NCBI GenBank assembly: GCA_903837355.1
Contig: CAILUI010000364.1
Span: 1-64,000, forward strand
Direction: 5' to 3'
DNA from: an uncultured Victivallales bacterium
GTDB taxonomy: Bacteria > Verrucomicrobiota > Lentisphaeria > Oligosphaerales > JAFGRS01
DNA length: 64,000 nucleotides
Shown: positions 43,575 to 52,657 of the stretch, in pieces
How the letters are laid out: the number at the start of each line of letters is the position of its first letter
Numbering within the stretch: the first letter of the stretch is position 1
The notes under the pieces: generated by a model
The model's input: only the letters and a program-made list of their open reading frames with translations
Told to the model about the DNA's origin: nothing
The model's database searches: none
Translations under genes and position numbers: made by a program

Positions 43575-45788
43575 GTGTCACTGAAGCCTGGTAACCAGCG
43601 CCGGCCAGCTGGCCCGCTGCGGCCGGGCGTCCTGCCCGGAAGCCTGCTCCTCGGCGTGCGTGGTCTTGTCCTGCTCTGCCTGATCGGGTTGGGTGCTGCC
43701 GGGCAGCCCGCGCCGAAGTCCCCGGCCTCGGGACGCGCCTGGAGCCCCGAGTTGCTGAGAGACGCATCTGGCTGGACCCCGACGGCCGCCGCCAGCGGCG
43801 TCGCCGTCTCGGGCCAGGGCGTCCGGGTCGAGGTGACCATCGGGACCACCTTCAACATCGCTGCGGCCGCCGCCCTGATCTTGCCGGCCGATACGGGCCG
43901 CGTCCGCATCCGGGTGGCCGAGGTGGGGGGTGGTGCGACGTGGTTCGTGCGCCTGTATGGGACTTTGTGGCGTCCGGGGAGCGAGGACACGGTGTCGGTT
44001 GCCGAGAAGGAGGCCGCGGCTGGGGAGAGAGTGGTCGACGTCGACCCCAGGATGGCCATCGGCCGGCTGCCGTTGCAGTTGCAGCTCGGAGTCGAGGGGA
44101 AACCGGGCGCCTACGCGCTCTTCGGCGACGTTGCCTTTCTGCCGACTCCCGTGCGTCCGAACCGCCAGCGCCGTGGCCCGCATCAGCCGGGGCAGACGGA
44201 CCTGGCGGCGGTGGAGTGGATGCCGAACCTGCCGGAGCCGTTCGAGCTGGTCGACTGGCGGACGCGGGCCCGGGACTACGACCGACTGGTGTTCGACTTC
44301 GGCGCGCAGGGCAAGTACCTGCCCCTGATCGCGCTCCAGGATGCCTCGCCGAACACCGGCCGGCCGGTGGTCGCCCTCCCCAGCTACGTCGGCGACCCGC
44401 GTGGCGCCGAGCGTCTGGCCGGCGCCCAGGAGGGCATCACCTTCATGGGCGCGGTGCTGGGGGCGACGCTGGTTGGCATCGATAAGAGCCGTCAGGCGCA
44501 CGACTACGTCGCCATGTGCGAGTCCTGGTACAACACCAAGAATGGCCTCGACCTGGTACTGAACCTGCAGGAGCAGGAGACGGGCGGGTCGTACTGGTAC
44601 GAGATCTGGCCGCACATCGTCTTCTACGCTCTCGCGGATCGCTACCCAACCCAGCCGCGCCTGGAGCAGATCATGCGCGCCACGGCCGAGCGCTGGCGTC
44701 AGGTCTGTGTAGATCTGGCCGGCCCCGACGGTGTCCCGGTCTTCGAGCATACGGCCTTCGATTTCCGCGCTCGTAAGCCGGTGGACAACGGCAAGTGGCG
44801 CGAACCGGATGCGGCTGCCGGCATCGCCTGGCTGCAGTATGCGGCCTGGCGCCGTTTCGGCAGGCCGGAGTCACTCCAGGCGGCGGAGCGTTGCGTCCGT
44901 TCCCTGGAGCAGCGTCAGGCGTGCCCCTACTACGAGGTGCTGCTGCCATACGGCGCGCTCATTGCTGCCCGCCTCAGTGCCGAGCAGGGCCAGAGTCACG
45001 ACGTGGAGCGCCTCCTGAACGGGTGTTTCGGCATCAGCGATTGTCGCGGCGGCTGGGGCGTCGTTCTGGGGAACTGGGGCGGCTACGATTGTGACGGGCT
45101 GGTGGGCAGCGTCGATAACCGCGGCGGCTATGCCTTCGCCCTCAACACCTTTGCCCAGGCCGGTGCCCTGGTTCCGGTGGCCCGTTATGAGCCACGCTTT
45201 GCCCGCGCCCTCGGCAAGTGGATGCTCAACCTGACCCATGCCGCGCGCTGGTTCTACCCCGGCGCGCTGCCGCCGGGGCACGAGAGCGGCGAGCCCTGGG
45301 ACGGCGACTCCGGCCACGTGGTCGCGTACGAAGGCCTGCGCCGCGAGTGGCAGGGGAAGAGCCCTTGTGCGACCGGCGATCCGGTGACCCTGGGCTGGGG
45401 GCCGCAGACCGATCTCGGGCTGTATGGGTCCAGCTACGTGGGAATGCTCGGCGCCATCGTCCGTCCCACCACCGTGCCGGCCATCCTCCAACTCGATTGC
45501 CTGGCCACGGATTTCTTCCGCGCGCCGGCATACCCGACCTTCCTGTACTTCAACCCGTACGCCGAAGCGCGCGCGGTCGGGGTCGACGTCGGGCCACTCC
45601 CGGTCGACCTCTACGATGCCGTCGCGAAGGCCTTCGTGGCGCGGGCGGTGGTGGGCCAGACGACGCTGTCCCTGGCCGCCGATGCGGCGGCGGTGATCGT
45701 CCGTTGTCCGGCCGGGGGCACTGTCACTCGAGACGGGCGCCGTACGTTGGTCAACGACATTGTCGTGGATTACGGAACGGCGCCGTGA
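43575..45788 (+). CDS. Large exported protein, probable all-helical toroid enzyme, unknown
   Basis: About 737 residues. GTG 43575 is chosen because it precedes a basic head and hydrophobic segment (GVRGLVLLCLIGLGAAG) and GGAG lies 12 bases upstream. The first 210 residues are beta-rich (TFNIAAAAALILPAD, GATWFVRLYGTLW). The next 430 have the repeated helical pattern of alpha/alpha-toroids: WYEIWPHIVFYALADRYP, AAGIAWLQYAAWRRFG, GGWGVVLGNWGGYDCDG, VDNRGGYAFALNTFAQAG. Such folds occur in polysaccharide lyases and unsaturated glucuronyl hydrolases, but no catalytic motif could be fixed. The upstream gap contains TGGTCATT twice. The next gene starts 50 bases downstream. Confidence 0.7.
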   Translation: MSLKPGNQRRPAGPLRPGVLPGSLLLGVRGLVLLCLIGLGAAGQPAPKSPASGRAWSPELLRDASGWTPTAAASGVAVSGQGVRVEVTIGTTFNIAAAAALILPADTGRVRIRVAEVGGGATWFVRLYGTLWRPGSEDTVSVAEKEAAAGERVVDVDPRMAIGRLPLQLQLGVEGKPGAYALFGDVAFLPTPVRPNRQRRGPHQPGQTDLAAVEWMPNLPEPFELVDWRTRARDYDRLVFDFGAQGKYLPLIALQDASPNTGRPVVALPSYVGDPRGAERLAGAQEGITFMGAVLGATLVGIDKSRQAHDYVAMCESWYNTKNGLDLVLNLQEQETGGSYWYEIWPHIVFYALADRYPTQPRLEQIMRATAERWRQVCVDLAGPDGVPVFEHTAFDFRARKPVDNGKWREPDAAAGIAWLQYAAWRRFGRPESLQAAERCVRSLEQRQACPYYEVLLPYGALIAARLSAEQGQSHDVERLLNGCFGISDCRGGWGVVLGNWGGYDCDGLVGSVDNRGGYAFALNTFAQAGALVPVARYEPRFARALGKWMLNLTHAARWFYPGALPPGHESGEPWDGDSGHVVAYEGLRREWQGKSPCATGDPVTLGWGPQTDLGLYGSSYVGMLGAIVRPTTVPAILQLDCLATDFFRAPAYPTFLYFNPYAEARAVGVDVGPLPVDLYDAVAKAFVARAVVGQTTLSLAADAAAVIVRCPAGGTVTRDGRRTLVNDIVVDYGTAP

Positions 45789-45838
45789 GCTGGCACGGGG
45801 CGGCCCGCTGGCCGCGTCGGGTACCGGGGAGAGTCGTG

Positions 45839-46807
45839 ATGGGCGCGTGTGACCTGAGGGCGACACTGCTGGTCTGCGGTCTGGCGGTGCTGGTGCGGGC
45901 GGCTGAGCCGGCAGCGCCGCCGGCGTTGCTCCTGGTCTGCACGCCGACCGGGGCGAGTACGGTGCGCCTGCAGGTGCTGGCGCTGAGCGTGGGGGATACG
46001 TTCGCGGCGGATACTGCCGTGGAGGTGACCTTCTGGGCGGCGACCGCGGCGGCGGCCGTGGAACTGTCGCCGCCGGGGCCGCGGACCGTGGCGTTGCCGC
46101 TGCGGACCGCGGGCTGGGCCGCCGAGCAGATGGAGCTTGTCGAGGTGGGGGAGTTCTCGCTGGCGCCGCCTTGCCCTGAAGCCCTGGAGGTACGGGGCGG
46201 CGCCAGAGGACAGACGGCGCGTTCCCTGGGGCGGCTGCGGCGTGGAGAGAACGGTGCCGCAGTCGCTTTCAGCCGTACGTTTCCGGGGGCTCCGGCGGTC
46301 GGCCTGGCGGCAGGGTCAGCCGCGGACGAGGCTCGCACAGGTCTGGTGTTCGCTGCCGTGTACGAGCCCCTTGATGAGCGCCGGTTCACGGTCAGGATGG
46401 GGTGCTTCAACTGCGGCGGCCGCCGGGCGGTGGACGAGGATCTGTTTCTGCACTTCGAGCTGTCACCCAGGGGAATCGACCTGGCACCGACTGTGGCGCT
46501 GGGTCTGCACCCAGACGCCAGACCGACCGACTCCAGCGCCTGGCATGAGGGGGAGTTGACGGTGGTGCAGTTCGGGCCGTACACGCTTCCCGAGGAGGTG
46601 CCGGAGTTCATCTACCTGCGGGCGGGGCTGTACAACCGCCAGGGCGATGGGGCGCGGGCGCCCGTGGCCGGACCGGACGATACGAACCGCGCGCTGCTGG
46701 GGCGCGTGGTGTCAAGGCAGGGCCAGACCCGGTTCGAGCGGGCGCCGTTGGCCTGTCAGCGGCTCCCGGCGGGGTGGGAAACAGCGAAGGCAGAGGGGGA
46801 ACGATGA
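45839..46807 (+). CDS. Exported beta-rich protein sharing a module with the next gene
   Basis: A protein of 322 residues from ATG 45839, with GGGGAGAG six bases upstream and a signal peptide (LLVCGLAVLVRAAEP). The C-terminal 110 residues (FLHFELSPRGIDL, FIYLRAGLYNR, LLGRVVSRQGQTRFERAPL) match the first domain of the next protein (TAFIHFDRLPS, DIYVRAGLYDA, PIGRLTPQGEGYVFVRTPL). Its stop overlaps the next start (ATGA at 46804-46807). No known family recognised; it may be a binding partner for the large neighbour. Confidence 0.75.
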   Translation: MGACDLRATLLVCGLAVLVRAAEPAAPPALLLVCTPTGASTVRLQVLALSVGDTFAADTAVEVTFWAATAAAAVELSPPGPRTVALPLRTAGWAAEQMELVEVGEFSLAPPCPEALEVRGGARGQTARSLGRLRRGENGAAVAFSRTFPGAPAVGLAAGSAADEARTGLVFAAVYEPLDERRFTVRMGCFNCGGRRAVDEDLFLHFELSPRGIDLAPTVALGLHPDARPTDSSAWHEGELTVVQFGPYTLPEEVPEFIYLRAGLYNRQGDGARAPVAGPDDTNRALLGRVVSRQGQTRFERAPLACQRLPAGWETAKAEGER

Positions 46808-49800
46808 CCCGGGCCTATCCGCAGCGGCTGGCGAGGGTGGCAGCGGTGCTGCTGGGCCTTCTCGTTGCCGGCATGTCGCTGGGCGCGCAGGAGCCTGTGG
46901 TTCTTGCCGTCGGGTCGGCCCAGCAGACCGGCCCCCGTGAGTTCATCCTCAGCGTCACCTTCCACAACCTCGGCGGCAAGCTCGCCGCCGACTACACCGC
47001 CTTCATCCACTTCGACCGTCTGCCGAGTGCGGAGACGCTGATCGTGCAGGCCGCGCCGGGACTGCGTCCACTGGTGGCGCCGACGGCAGCCAGCGCCTGG
47101 GGACCCAATGAGACCACGACGGTCAGCTTCGCGCCGGTGACGCTGTCGGCGGGCGAGAAGCGCGACATCTACGTGCGCGCCGGGCTGTATGACGCTGGGG
47201 CCGACGGCCGGCGCTTGCCGCTGTCGGGGCAGGATGCCAGCGGCCGCGTACCCATCGGCCGGCTGACGCCGCAGGGCGAAGGCTACGTCTTCGTGCGTAC
47301 ACCGCTGGCACTGGCTGGCTCGGCAGCCGAGCGCGTCGGGGTGCGGCCGCGGGCCTTGGTGAAGACTCCGCCAGGGAGCCCTCTCGTAGGCTTTGGCGAC
47401 GCGGACCTGGCCGCGTGGCGCGTGGAGGATCTGGCTGGGGGGACGGCGCGTCTGGAGCGCACTCGGGAACAGTTGTGCTGGTCCGAGGCAGCGTTGCGAG
47501 TGACCTACTCGGGCAGCGGTCCCGCGAGCGGCTTCGTGCTCCGGCCCGCCACGGCTTGCGCCCTGCCCGACGACGCCAGTGCCGTCTTTCTGTGGGTCTT
47601 CGGAAACGCCGTGGGTTGGTCGGAGGTACCCTCACTCGAAGCCCCGTTGCTGAGCGTGTTTGTCGAGCTGCTGGATGGACAGGGAGCCACGCGGCGCCTG
47701 GCTTTCCCGGGGTTGGTGAACTGCCCGTTCTGGTACGTGCATCGGGTGGCGGTGCCGGCGAGTTGGCCGCGACCCCTGCAGTGCGTCGGTATCGGCTTCT
47801 CCGGTTGCAGCAACCGGTCCCCGGCTTGGCTCATGCTGGACCTACTGAGCGTGGCCCGAGGGGACTCTCTGCAGCCGCTGGAGACGACGGTGCGTCTGGA
47901 CGACCCGCCCTTCCCAACCACTCCTGACGGCCCCCTGCCGGAACTTCCCGCCGGCGGCCAGCAGGACCGCGTCGAGGCCATTCCTGAGGGGTTCCGTCTG
48001 AGCTCTGAAGGCACGGATGGTCGGCTGGTCTACGAATACCGTCCCATGAGCGGCGGGCTGGACGACGTGGAGGCGCTGTGGTTCGGACCCGGAGCGAGCA
48101 CGGCCGCACAGCGGGTTCGCCTGGCCGCGGGCAGCGGCCCGCTCGCCGAAGCCAAGGGCAGGTCTCTTGGGCCGGGCGCGGCGCCGGGCGCGCGCACCTG
48201 CCTGGAGGCGCAGCTCGTGGACGGGCGCGTGGTCACGCATTGGCGTTGGCGGACCCCGACGGGCGACCGGTCATACGCCTTGGTCCTGAGCCTTCACGGC
48301 AAGAGCCTGGTGGTGGACCTACAGGGCGATGATGGGGGGCTGTCCGGGTTCTGCGCGGGGCAGTTGCGCGGGCAACTCGGGGCTCGGTTCGTGCCTTTCC
48401 CCTACTGGTCGTACGGCTTGCGGGACTGGGGTCGGGACGGCGGGGTGGTGGTGGTCGGGGAGCTGTTCCTGTCGGGTTTCCCCGACTGGTACCGCAGTGC
48501 CGCGACCACCCCGACCTTCGACCTGCCGCTGAGCCATGAGCCTGAGGCCCTGTTGGGTGGCGGTATTACCTACTGCCCTGGCGTGGAGTACCAACCGCGC
48601 TCGGACGGCACGCGTACCCCGCTTCGGGAGCGCTTCGTCTTCACCCTCTCCCCGGACGTGCGCGACGTCCTTCCCACCCTCCCGCACCCGCCCTCGCCCA
48701 ACGCAGCGAAGCTCGCCGCCTACGCCCATGCTACCGGCGGGCAGGCGTCGCGACTGCCGGACCAGCTCGACGCCTGGCGGAGACTCCATGCCTACGGTGT
48801 GGACAAGGTCTACATCCGCCACTTCGACGGCATGTGGTCCGACCTGCCCCAAGGCACCCAGGAATGGACCCTGACCGAGCACGCGGCGCCGGTGGTTGGC
48901 GATGTCGCCGTGCGCACCTATCTGGACGCCCTGTCGGCGCTGGGCTTCCTGCCTGTGTTGTACACCAACTACACGGACCTGCAGCCCGTTGCCGCCGAGT
49001 TCGACTGGGACCGCGTCATGCGCCTGCCCGGGGGCGACGTCAGCCCCTGGTGCTGGCCTGGGTCGTACCCCCTCAAGCCGATTCGCGCGGTGGAGTTGGA
49101 GGAGCAGTACGCGCCGCGGATCAAGGCACGGTTCGGGACGCAGGGGTCCTTCTGCGATGTCCATACGTCCGTGGCCCCCTGGCACAAGGTGGACCATGAT
49201 TCCAGGCTGCCTGGGGCGGGCCAGTTCGGGACCACCTATCGCTGCTATGCCAAGCTGCTGCTGAACGAGCGCAAGGTCTACGGCGCCGTCTACAGCGAAG
49301 GCAGCCGGCACTGGCTGTACGCGGGGTTGCACGACGGCAGCGACGCCCAGCTCTGTGCGCCGCGGCCACACCTGGAGCCCTTCCTGGTGGACTTCGATCT
49401 GCTCCGCATCCACCCGCTGGAAATGGATGCCGGGATGAGTTGGATCGAGCGCTACGTGAAGGACTCCTTCGCGGGACCCAAGGCCGGGGGACCGCAGCAG
49501 GCGGCCGCGCTGGCGTTGGGTGGTTGGGAGGCCGCGCTGGACCGCTTTAACGCCGCAACACTGGCCTTCGGGCACCAGGCGACGTTCACCCGGCTCAGCT
49601 TCCACGGCTATGAGAGCGATATCAAGACCTACTACCTGATTCAGCCCGTGCAGTCGCTCTATGCCATGCGGCGGGCCCTGGAGATACGCTACCACGAGCC
49701 GGGGGAGCCGGGGCGTCTCCTGGGGGTCTCCGACGCGATTCGCACCAACGTCTATCGTCACAGCCAGGTCACCGTGCGTTACGAGACGGGTCTCGAGGTC

Positions 49801-50253
49801 TGGGTGAACGGCAGCCTGACGGAGGCGTGGCGGGTTGAGACCGCTGCGGGTGCCTACAGTCTGCCGCCTTCCGGCTTCGTCTGCGTCGCGCCCGATCAGG
49901 TGCTGTCCTACTCGGTAAGCTGCGGGCCGGGGCGCGTCGACTACTGCCGGACGCCGGCCTCGCGTTTCACCGATACCCGCGGACAGTTCCAGCGCCTGGG
50001 CGAGTTCGAGACCGACGGCGCGGCTCTGCTGCGCGCGACGGGCGACGCCGTCTGGTCGATCTACCCCCTGGGCAACGCCTCCGTGCTGCGTGTCAACGCC
50101 ACGAGTCTCAGCCTGCAGGCGCCGTTGGCTCTGGTGGCACTCGGGGAGCAGGGTGACGTGCTGGCGCGGTTCGAGAGCAACGCCGAGGACGGCTGGCTCA
50201 CCGTGCCGCTCGACCTGGGTGCGTTCCGCTTCGAACTGAGCGCCCGGCGCTAG
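46804..50253 (+). CDS. Very large exported protein, putative DUF5696-like carbohydrate-active enzyme
   Basis: A protein of 1149 residues from ATG 46804 with a signal peptide (VAAVLLGLLVAGMSLGAQ). Domains: the module shared with the preceding gene (about 25-180), a jelly-roll-like region (about 190-380), a galactose-mutarotase-like beta-sandwich (about 390-610), and a (beta/alpha)8-like domain (about 620-900) with DKVYIRHFDGMWSD, FLPVLYTNYTDLQ, GSFCDVHTSVAPW and YSEGSRHW. A beta-sandwich tail completes it. This plan is like DUF5696 and GH101-related proteins. The acidic residues in CDVHTS and YSEG are candidate catalytic groups, but neither activity nor family is certain. Confidence 0.7.
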   Translation: MTRAYPQRLARVAAVLLGLLVAGMSLGAQEPVVLAVGSAQQTGPREFILSVTFHNLGGKLAADYTAFIHFDRLPSAETLIVQAAPGLRPLVAPTAASAWGPNETTTVSFAPVTLSAGEKRDIYVRAGLYDAGADGRRLPLSGQDASGRVPIGRLTPQGEGYVFVRTPLALAGSAAERVGVRPRALVKTPPGSPLVGFGDADLAAWRVEDLAGGTARLERTREQLCWSEAALRVTYSGSGPASGFVLRPATACALPDDASAVFLWVFGNAVGWSEVPSLEAPLLSVFVELLDGQGATRRLAFPGLVNCPFWYVHRVAVPASWPRPLQCVGIGFSGCSNRSPAWLMLDLLSVARGDSLQPLETTVRLDDPPFPTTPDGPLPELPAGGQQDRVEAIPEGFRLSSEGTDGRLVYEYRPMSGGLDDVEALWFGPGASTAAQRVRLAAGSGPLAEAKGRSLGPGAAPGARTCLEAQLVDGRVVTHWRWRTPTGDRSYALVLSLHGKSLVVDLQGDDGGLSGFCAGQLRGQLGARFVPFPYWSYGLRDWGRDGGVVVVGELFLSGFPDWYRSAATTPTFDLPLSHEPEALLGGGITYCPGVEYQPRSDGTRTPLRERFVFTLSPDVRDVLPTLPHPPSPNAAKLAAYAHATGGQASRLPDQLDAWRRLHAYGVDKVYIRHFDGMWSDLPQGTQEWTLTEHAAPVVGDVAVRTYLDALSALGFLPVLYTNYTDLQPVAAEFDWDRVMRLPGGDVSPWCWPGSYPLKPIRAVELEEQYAPRIKARFGTQGSFCDVHTSVAPWHKVDHDSRLPGAGQFGTTYRCYAKLLLNERKVYGAVYSEGSRHWLYAGLHDGSDAQLCAPRPHLEPFLVDFDLLRIHPLEMDAGMSWIERYVKDSFAGPKAGGPQQAAALALGGWEAALDRFNAATLAFGHQATFTRLSFHGYESDIKTYYLIQPVQSLYAMRRALEIRYHEPGEPGRLLGVSDAIRTNVYRHSQVTVRYETGLEVWVNGSLTEAWRVETAAGAYSLPPSGFVCVAPDQVLSYSVSCGPGRVDYCRTPASRFTDTRGQFQRLGEFETDGAALLRATGDAVWSIYPLGNASVLRVNATSLSLQAPLALVALGEQGDVLARFESNAEDGWLTVPLDLGAFRFELSARR

Positions 50254-50407
50254 TTCCAGCGGAGCCCTCCGGCGCCGCCGACAGGGCCGGGATCGCCCTG
50301 GCTCCCCCGATCGTCAGCGCTTGACTTCAGGCGGGTGGGAACCTACGCTTCCCGTCAGTTGCTGAGTGACGGTTACCACCTGCCTGCTGTCCACGAGGGA
50401 CGAATCC

Positions 50408-52615
50408 ATGACCACCGAGACGCGCCGCTTCGTTGCCCGCACCGCCATCCCCCTGGTGGTAGTGGCTGCTGCCGCACTCGCGGACGAGCCGACGGCGCCG
50501 TTTGGAGAGTTGCCGGTGCTGACCGACGAACTGGCGGCGCCCGTGCGCGGGGACTGGCTGATCCAACCCGTCGAGCGCCGGACGGGCGTCTACCACAGCG
50601 GCCCACACGAGGTCACGATGACCAACGGACTCGTCCGGCGGACGTGGCGGCTCGCGCCCAATGCTGCCACCGTCGCTTTCGACAACCTGCTCACCGGGGC
50701 TGCCGTCATCCGCGGGGTTAAGCCCGAGGCCGTTCTGGAACTCGACGGCACGAAGTACAACGTGGGCGGATTGGTCGGCCAGCCGAAGTACGCATATCTG
50801 CGACCCGAATGGATCGAAGCGCTGCAGAACGATCCCGCCGCCTTCCAGTTTGCCGGCCTCGCGGTTGGGCAGACCAAAGAACGCTTTGCCTGGAAGCGGA
50901 AACCCTACTCCGCCGACGTGCCCTGGCCGCCGCCGGGGGCGGCGCTGACGCTGACCTTCCTGCCGCCCGCGGGGAAGCTGCCCGGGCTCACGGTCTCGGT
51001 CTGCTATGAAATGTACGATGGTATGCCATTGGTGTGCAAATGGTTAAGCATCAATAACGGTGGCCAGATACCGCTGCGGTTGAATGCGTTCACCAACGAG
51101 ATTCTGGCCGTGGTCGAGCGTGAGACCACGGGGCCGGTCAAGCCTGGCTGGGAGTATCCGAACCTGCATGTCGAGAGCGACTACGCCTTCAACGGGGCGA
51201 CGCCTTACGAAGCCGATGTGACGACCCGCTGGGTCGTCGACCCGCAGCACACGACGCAGCGCTGGCCGACTCCGGCCCTGCTGGAGAGCCGGCCGCCGTT
51301 CGGCCCCGACGCTGTCCTCCCCCCCGGCGACACCTTCACGACCTTCCGTACCTTTGAGTTGCTCTACGATTCCACCGAGCGCGAGCGCAAGGGCCTGAGC
51401 CTACGCCGCATGTACCGCACCATCGCCCCCTGGGTCAGCGAGAACCCGATCACGATGGATGTCCTGCCGGCCGACTCGGCCACCGTTCGGGCGGTGATCG
51501 ACCAGTGCGCCGCAGTCGGCTTCGAGATGCTGGGATTGACCTTCGGGAGCGGCTTCGATATCGAGAACGAGGATCCGGCGTACAGCGCCCAGATCAAGGA
51601 GTGGGTAGACTACGCACGATCGCGCGGGATCGAGGTGGGCGGCTACTCGTTGCTGGCCAGTCGCAGCGTCAGTCCCGAACACGATGTGATTGACCCCAAG
51701 ACCGGCAAGCCCGGCGGTGCGGTCTACGGCAGTATGCCGTGCCTCGGCAGCCCCTGGGGTATCGACTACCTCCGCAAGGTGCGCACCTTCATGGAGCGGA
51801 CCGGCCTGAGTCTGTTTGAGCACGACGGCTCCTACCCTGGCGACCAGTGCGCCTCCACCCAGCACCCTGGTCACCGCGGCCTGGCGGACTCGCAGTGGAC
51901 GCAGTGGCAGCGGATCACCGAGTTCTACCGCTGGTGCCGGGGGCAGGGGGTCTACCTGTCGGTGCCGGACTGGTACTTTCTGAACGGCTCAAGCAAGGTG
52001 TTCCTGGGCTACTGCGAAGAGAACTGGACCCTGCCGCGCGACGAACAGGTGATTCTGAGCCGGCAGAACATCTATGACGGCACCTGGCAGAAGACCCCGA
52101 GCATGGGCTGGTCATTTCTGCCGTTGGTGAACTACAAGGGGGGCGGGGCTGCCGCCCTGATCGAGCCCCTGTGCGAGCACCTCGATGTCTACGAAGCCCA
52201 CCTCGCCCAAAACCTCGGCCTGGGCATCCAGTGCCAGTACCGCGGCACGCGGGTGTACGATACGGAGGTGACCCAGGCCGTCGTCAAGAAGTGGGTCGAT
52301 TTCTACAAGAAGTACCGCCCGATCCTCGATTCAGACATCATCCACGTGCGCCGCCCCGACGCCCGCGACATCGATTGTATGCTGCACGTCAACCCGCGCC
52401 TGCAGCAGAAGGGACTGGCGATGGTCTTTAACCCGCTGAATCAGCCGGTCAAGAGGACGCTGTCGCTGCCGCTGTACTACACCGGTCTGCAGACCACGGC
52501 CATGATCCGTCGGGAGGAGGGACCGTCCAGTGCCTTCAGGCTCGACCGGCAGTACAGCGTCGAGGTGCCCATTGAGATGGGACCGCAGAGCGCTACCTGG
52601 TTCGTCATCGAGTGA
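50408..52615 (+). CDS. Exported alpha-galactosidase-like (GH36/GH27 clan-like) protein
   Basis: A protein of 735 residues from ATG 50408, with GAGGG upstream and a signal peptide (AIPLVVVAAAALADEP). The first 310 residues are a beta-sandwich with a GH36-type start (HEVTMTNGLVRRTWRLAPN). A TIM-barrel-like domain follows, with AVGFEMLGLTFGSGFD, RGIEVGGYSLLASRS and LSLFEHDGSYPGDQCAS. The Asp in FEHDGSYPGD is a plausible nucleophile, in the position of the KxDxN Asp of clan D. The end is a beta domain (AMVFNPLNQPVKRTLSLPLYYTG). Substrate unknown; the nearby GH36 and sugar transporter favour galactosides. Confidence 0.75.
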   Translation: MTTETRRFVARTAIPLVVVAAAALADEPTAPFGELPVLTDELAAPVRGDWLIQPVERRTGVYHSGPHEVTMTNGLVRRTWRLAPNAATVAFDNLLTGAAVIRGVKPEAVLELDGTKYNVGGLVGQPKYAYLRPEWIEALQNDPAAFQFAGLAVGQTKERFAWKRKPYSADVPWPPPGAALTLTFLPPAGKLPGLTVSVCYEMYDGMPLVCKWLSINNGGQIPLRLNAFTNEILAVVERETTGPVKPGWEYPNLHVESDYAFNGATPYEADVTTRWVVDPQHTTQRWPTPALLESRPPFGPDAVLPPGDTFTTFRTFELLYDSTERERKGLSLRRMYRTIAPWVSENPITMDVLPADSATVRAVIDQCAAVGFEMLGLTFGSGFDIENEDPAYSAQIKEWVDYARSRGIEVGGYSLLASRSVSPEHDVIDPKTGKPGGAVYGSMPCLGSPWGIDYLRKVRTFMERTGLSLFEHDGSYPGDQCASTQHPGHRGLADSQWTQWQRITEFYRWCRGQGVYLSVPDWYFLNGSSKVFLGYCEENWTLPRDEQVILSRQNIYDGTWQKTPSMGWSFLPLVNYKGGGAAALIEPLCEHLDVYEAHLAQNLGLGIQCQYRGTRVYDTEVTQAVVKKWVDFYKKYRPILDSDIIHVRRPDARDIDCMLHVNPRLQQKGLAMVFNPLNQPVKRTLSLPLYYTGLQTTAMIRREEGPSSAFRLDRQYSVEVPIEMGPQSATWFVIE

Positions 52616-52657
52616 GGCGGCGGCGCGGCGGCCGAGTGGGCCACCCCGGTGTCGGCG

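Noticed and set aside
46774-46803. Upstream start for the 1149-residue protein
   Set aside because: The signal peptide begins at ATG 46804, which overlaps the preceding stop.
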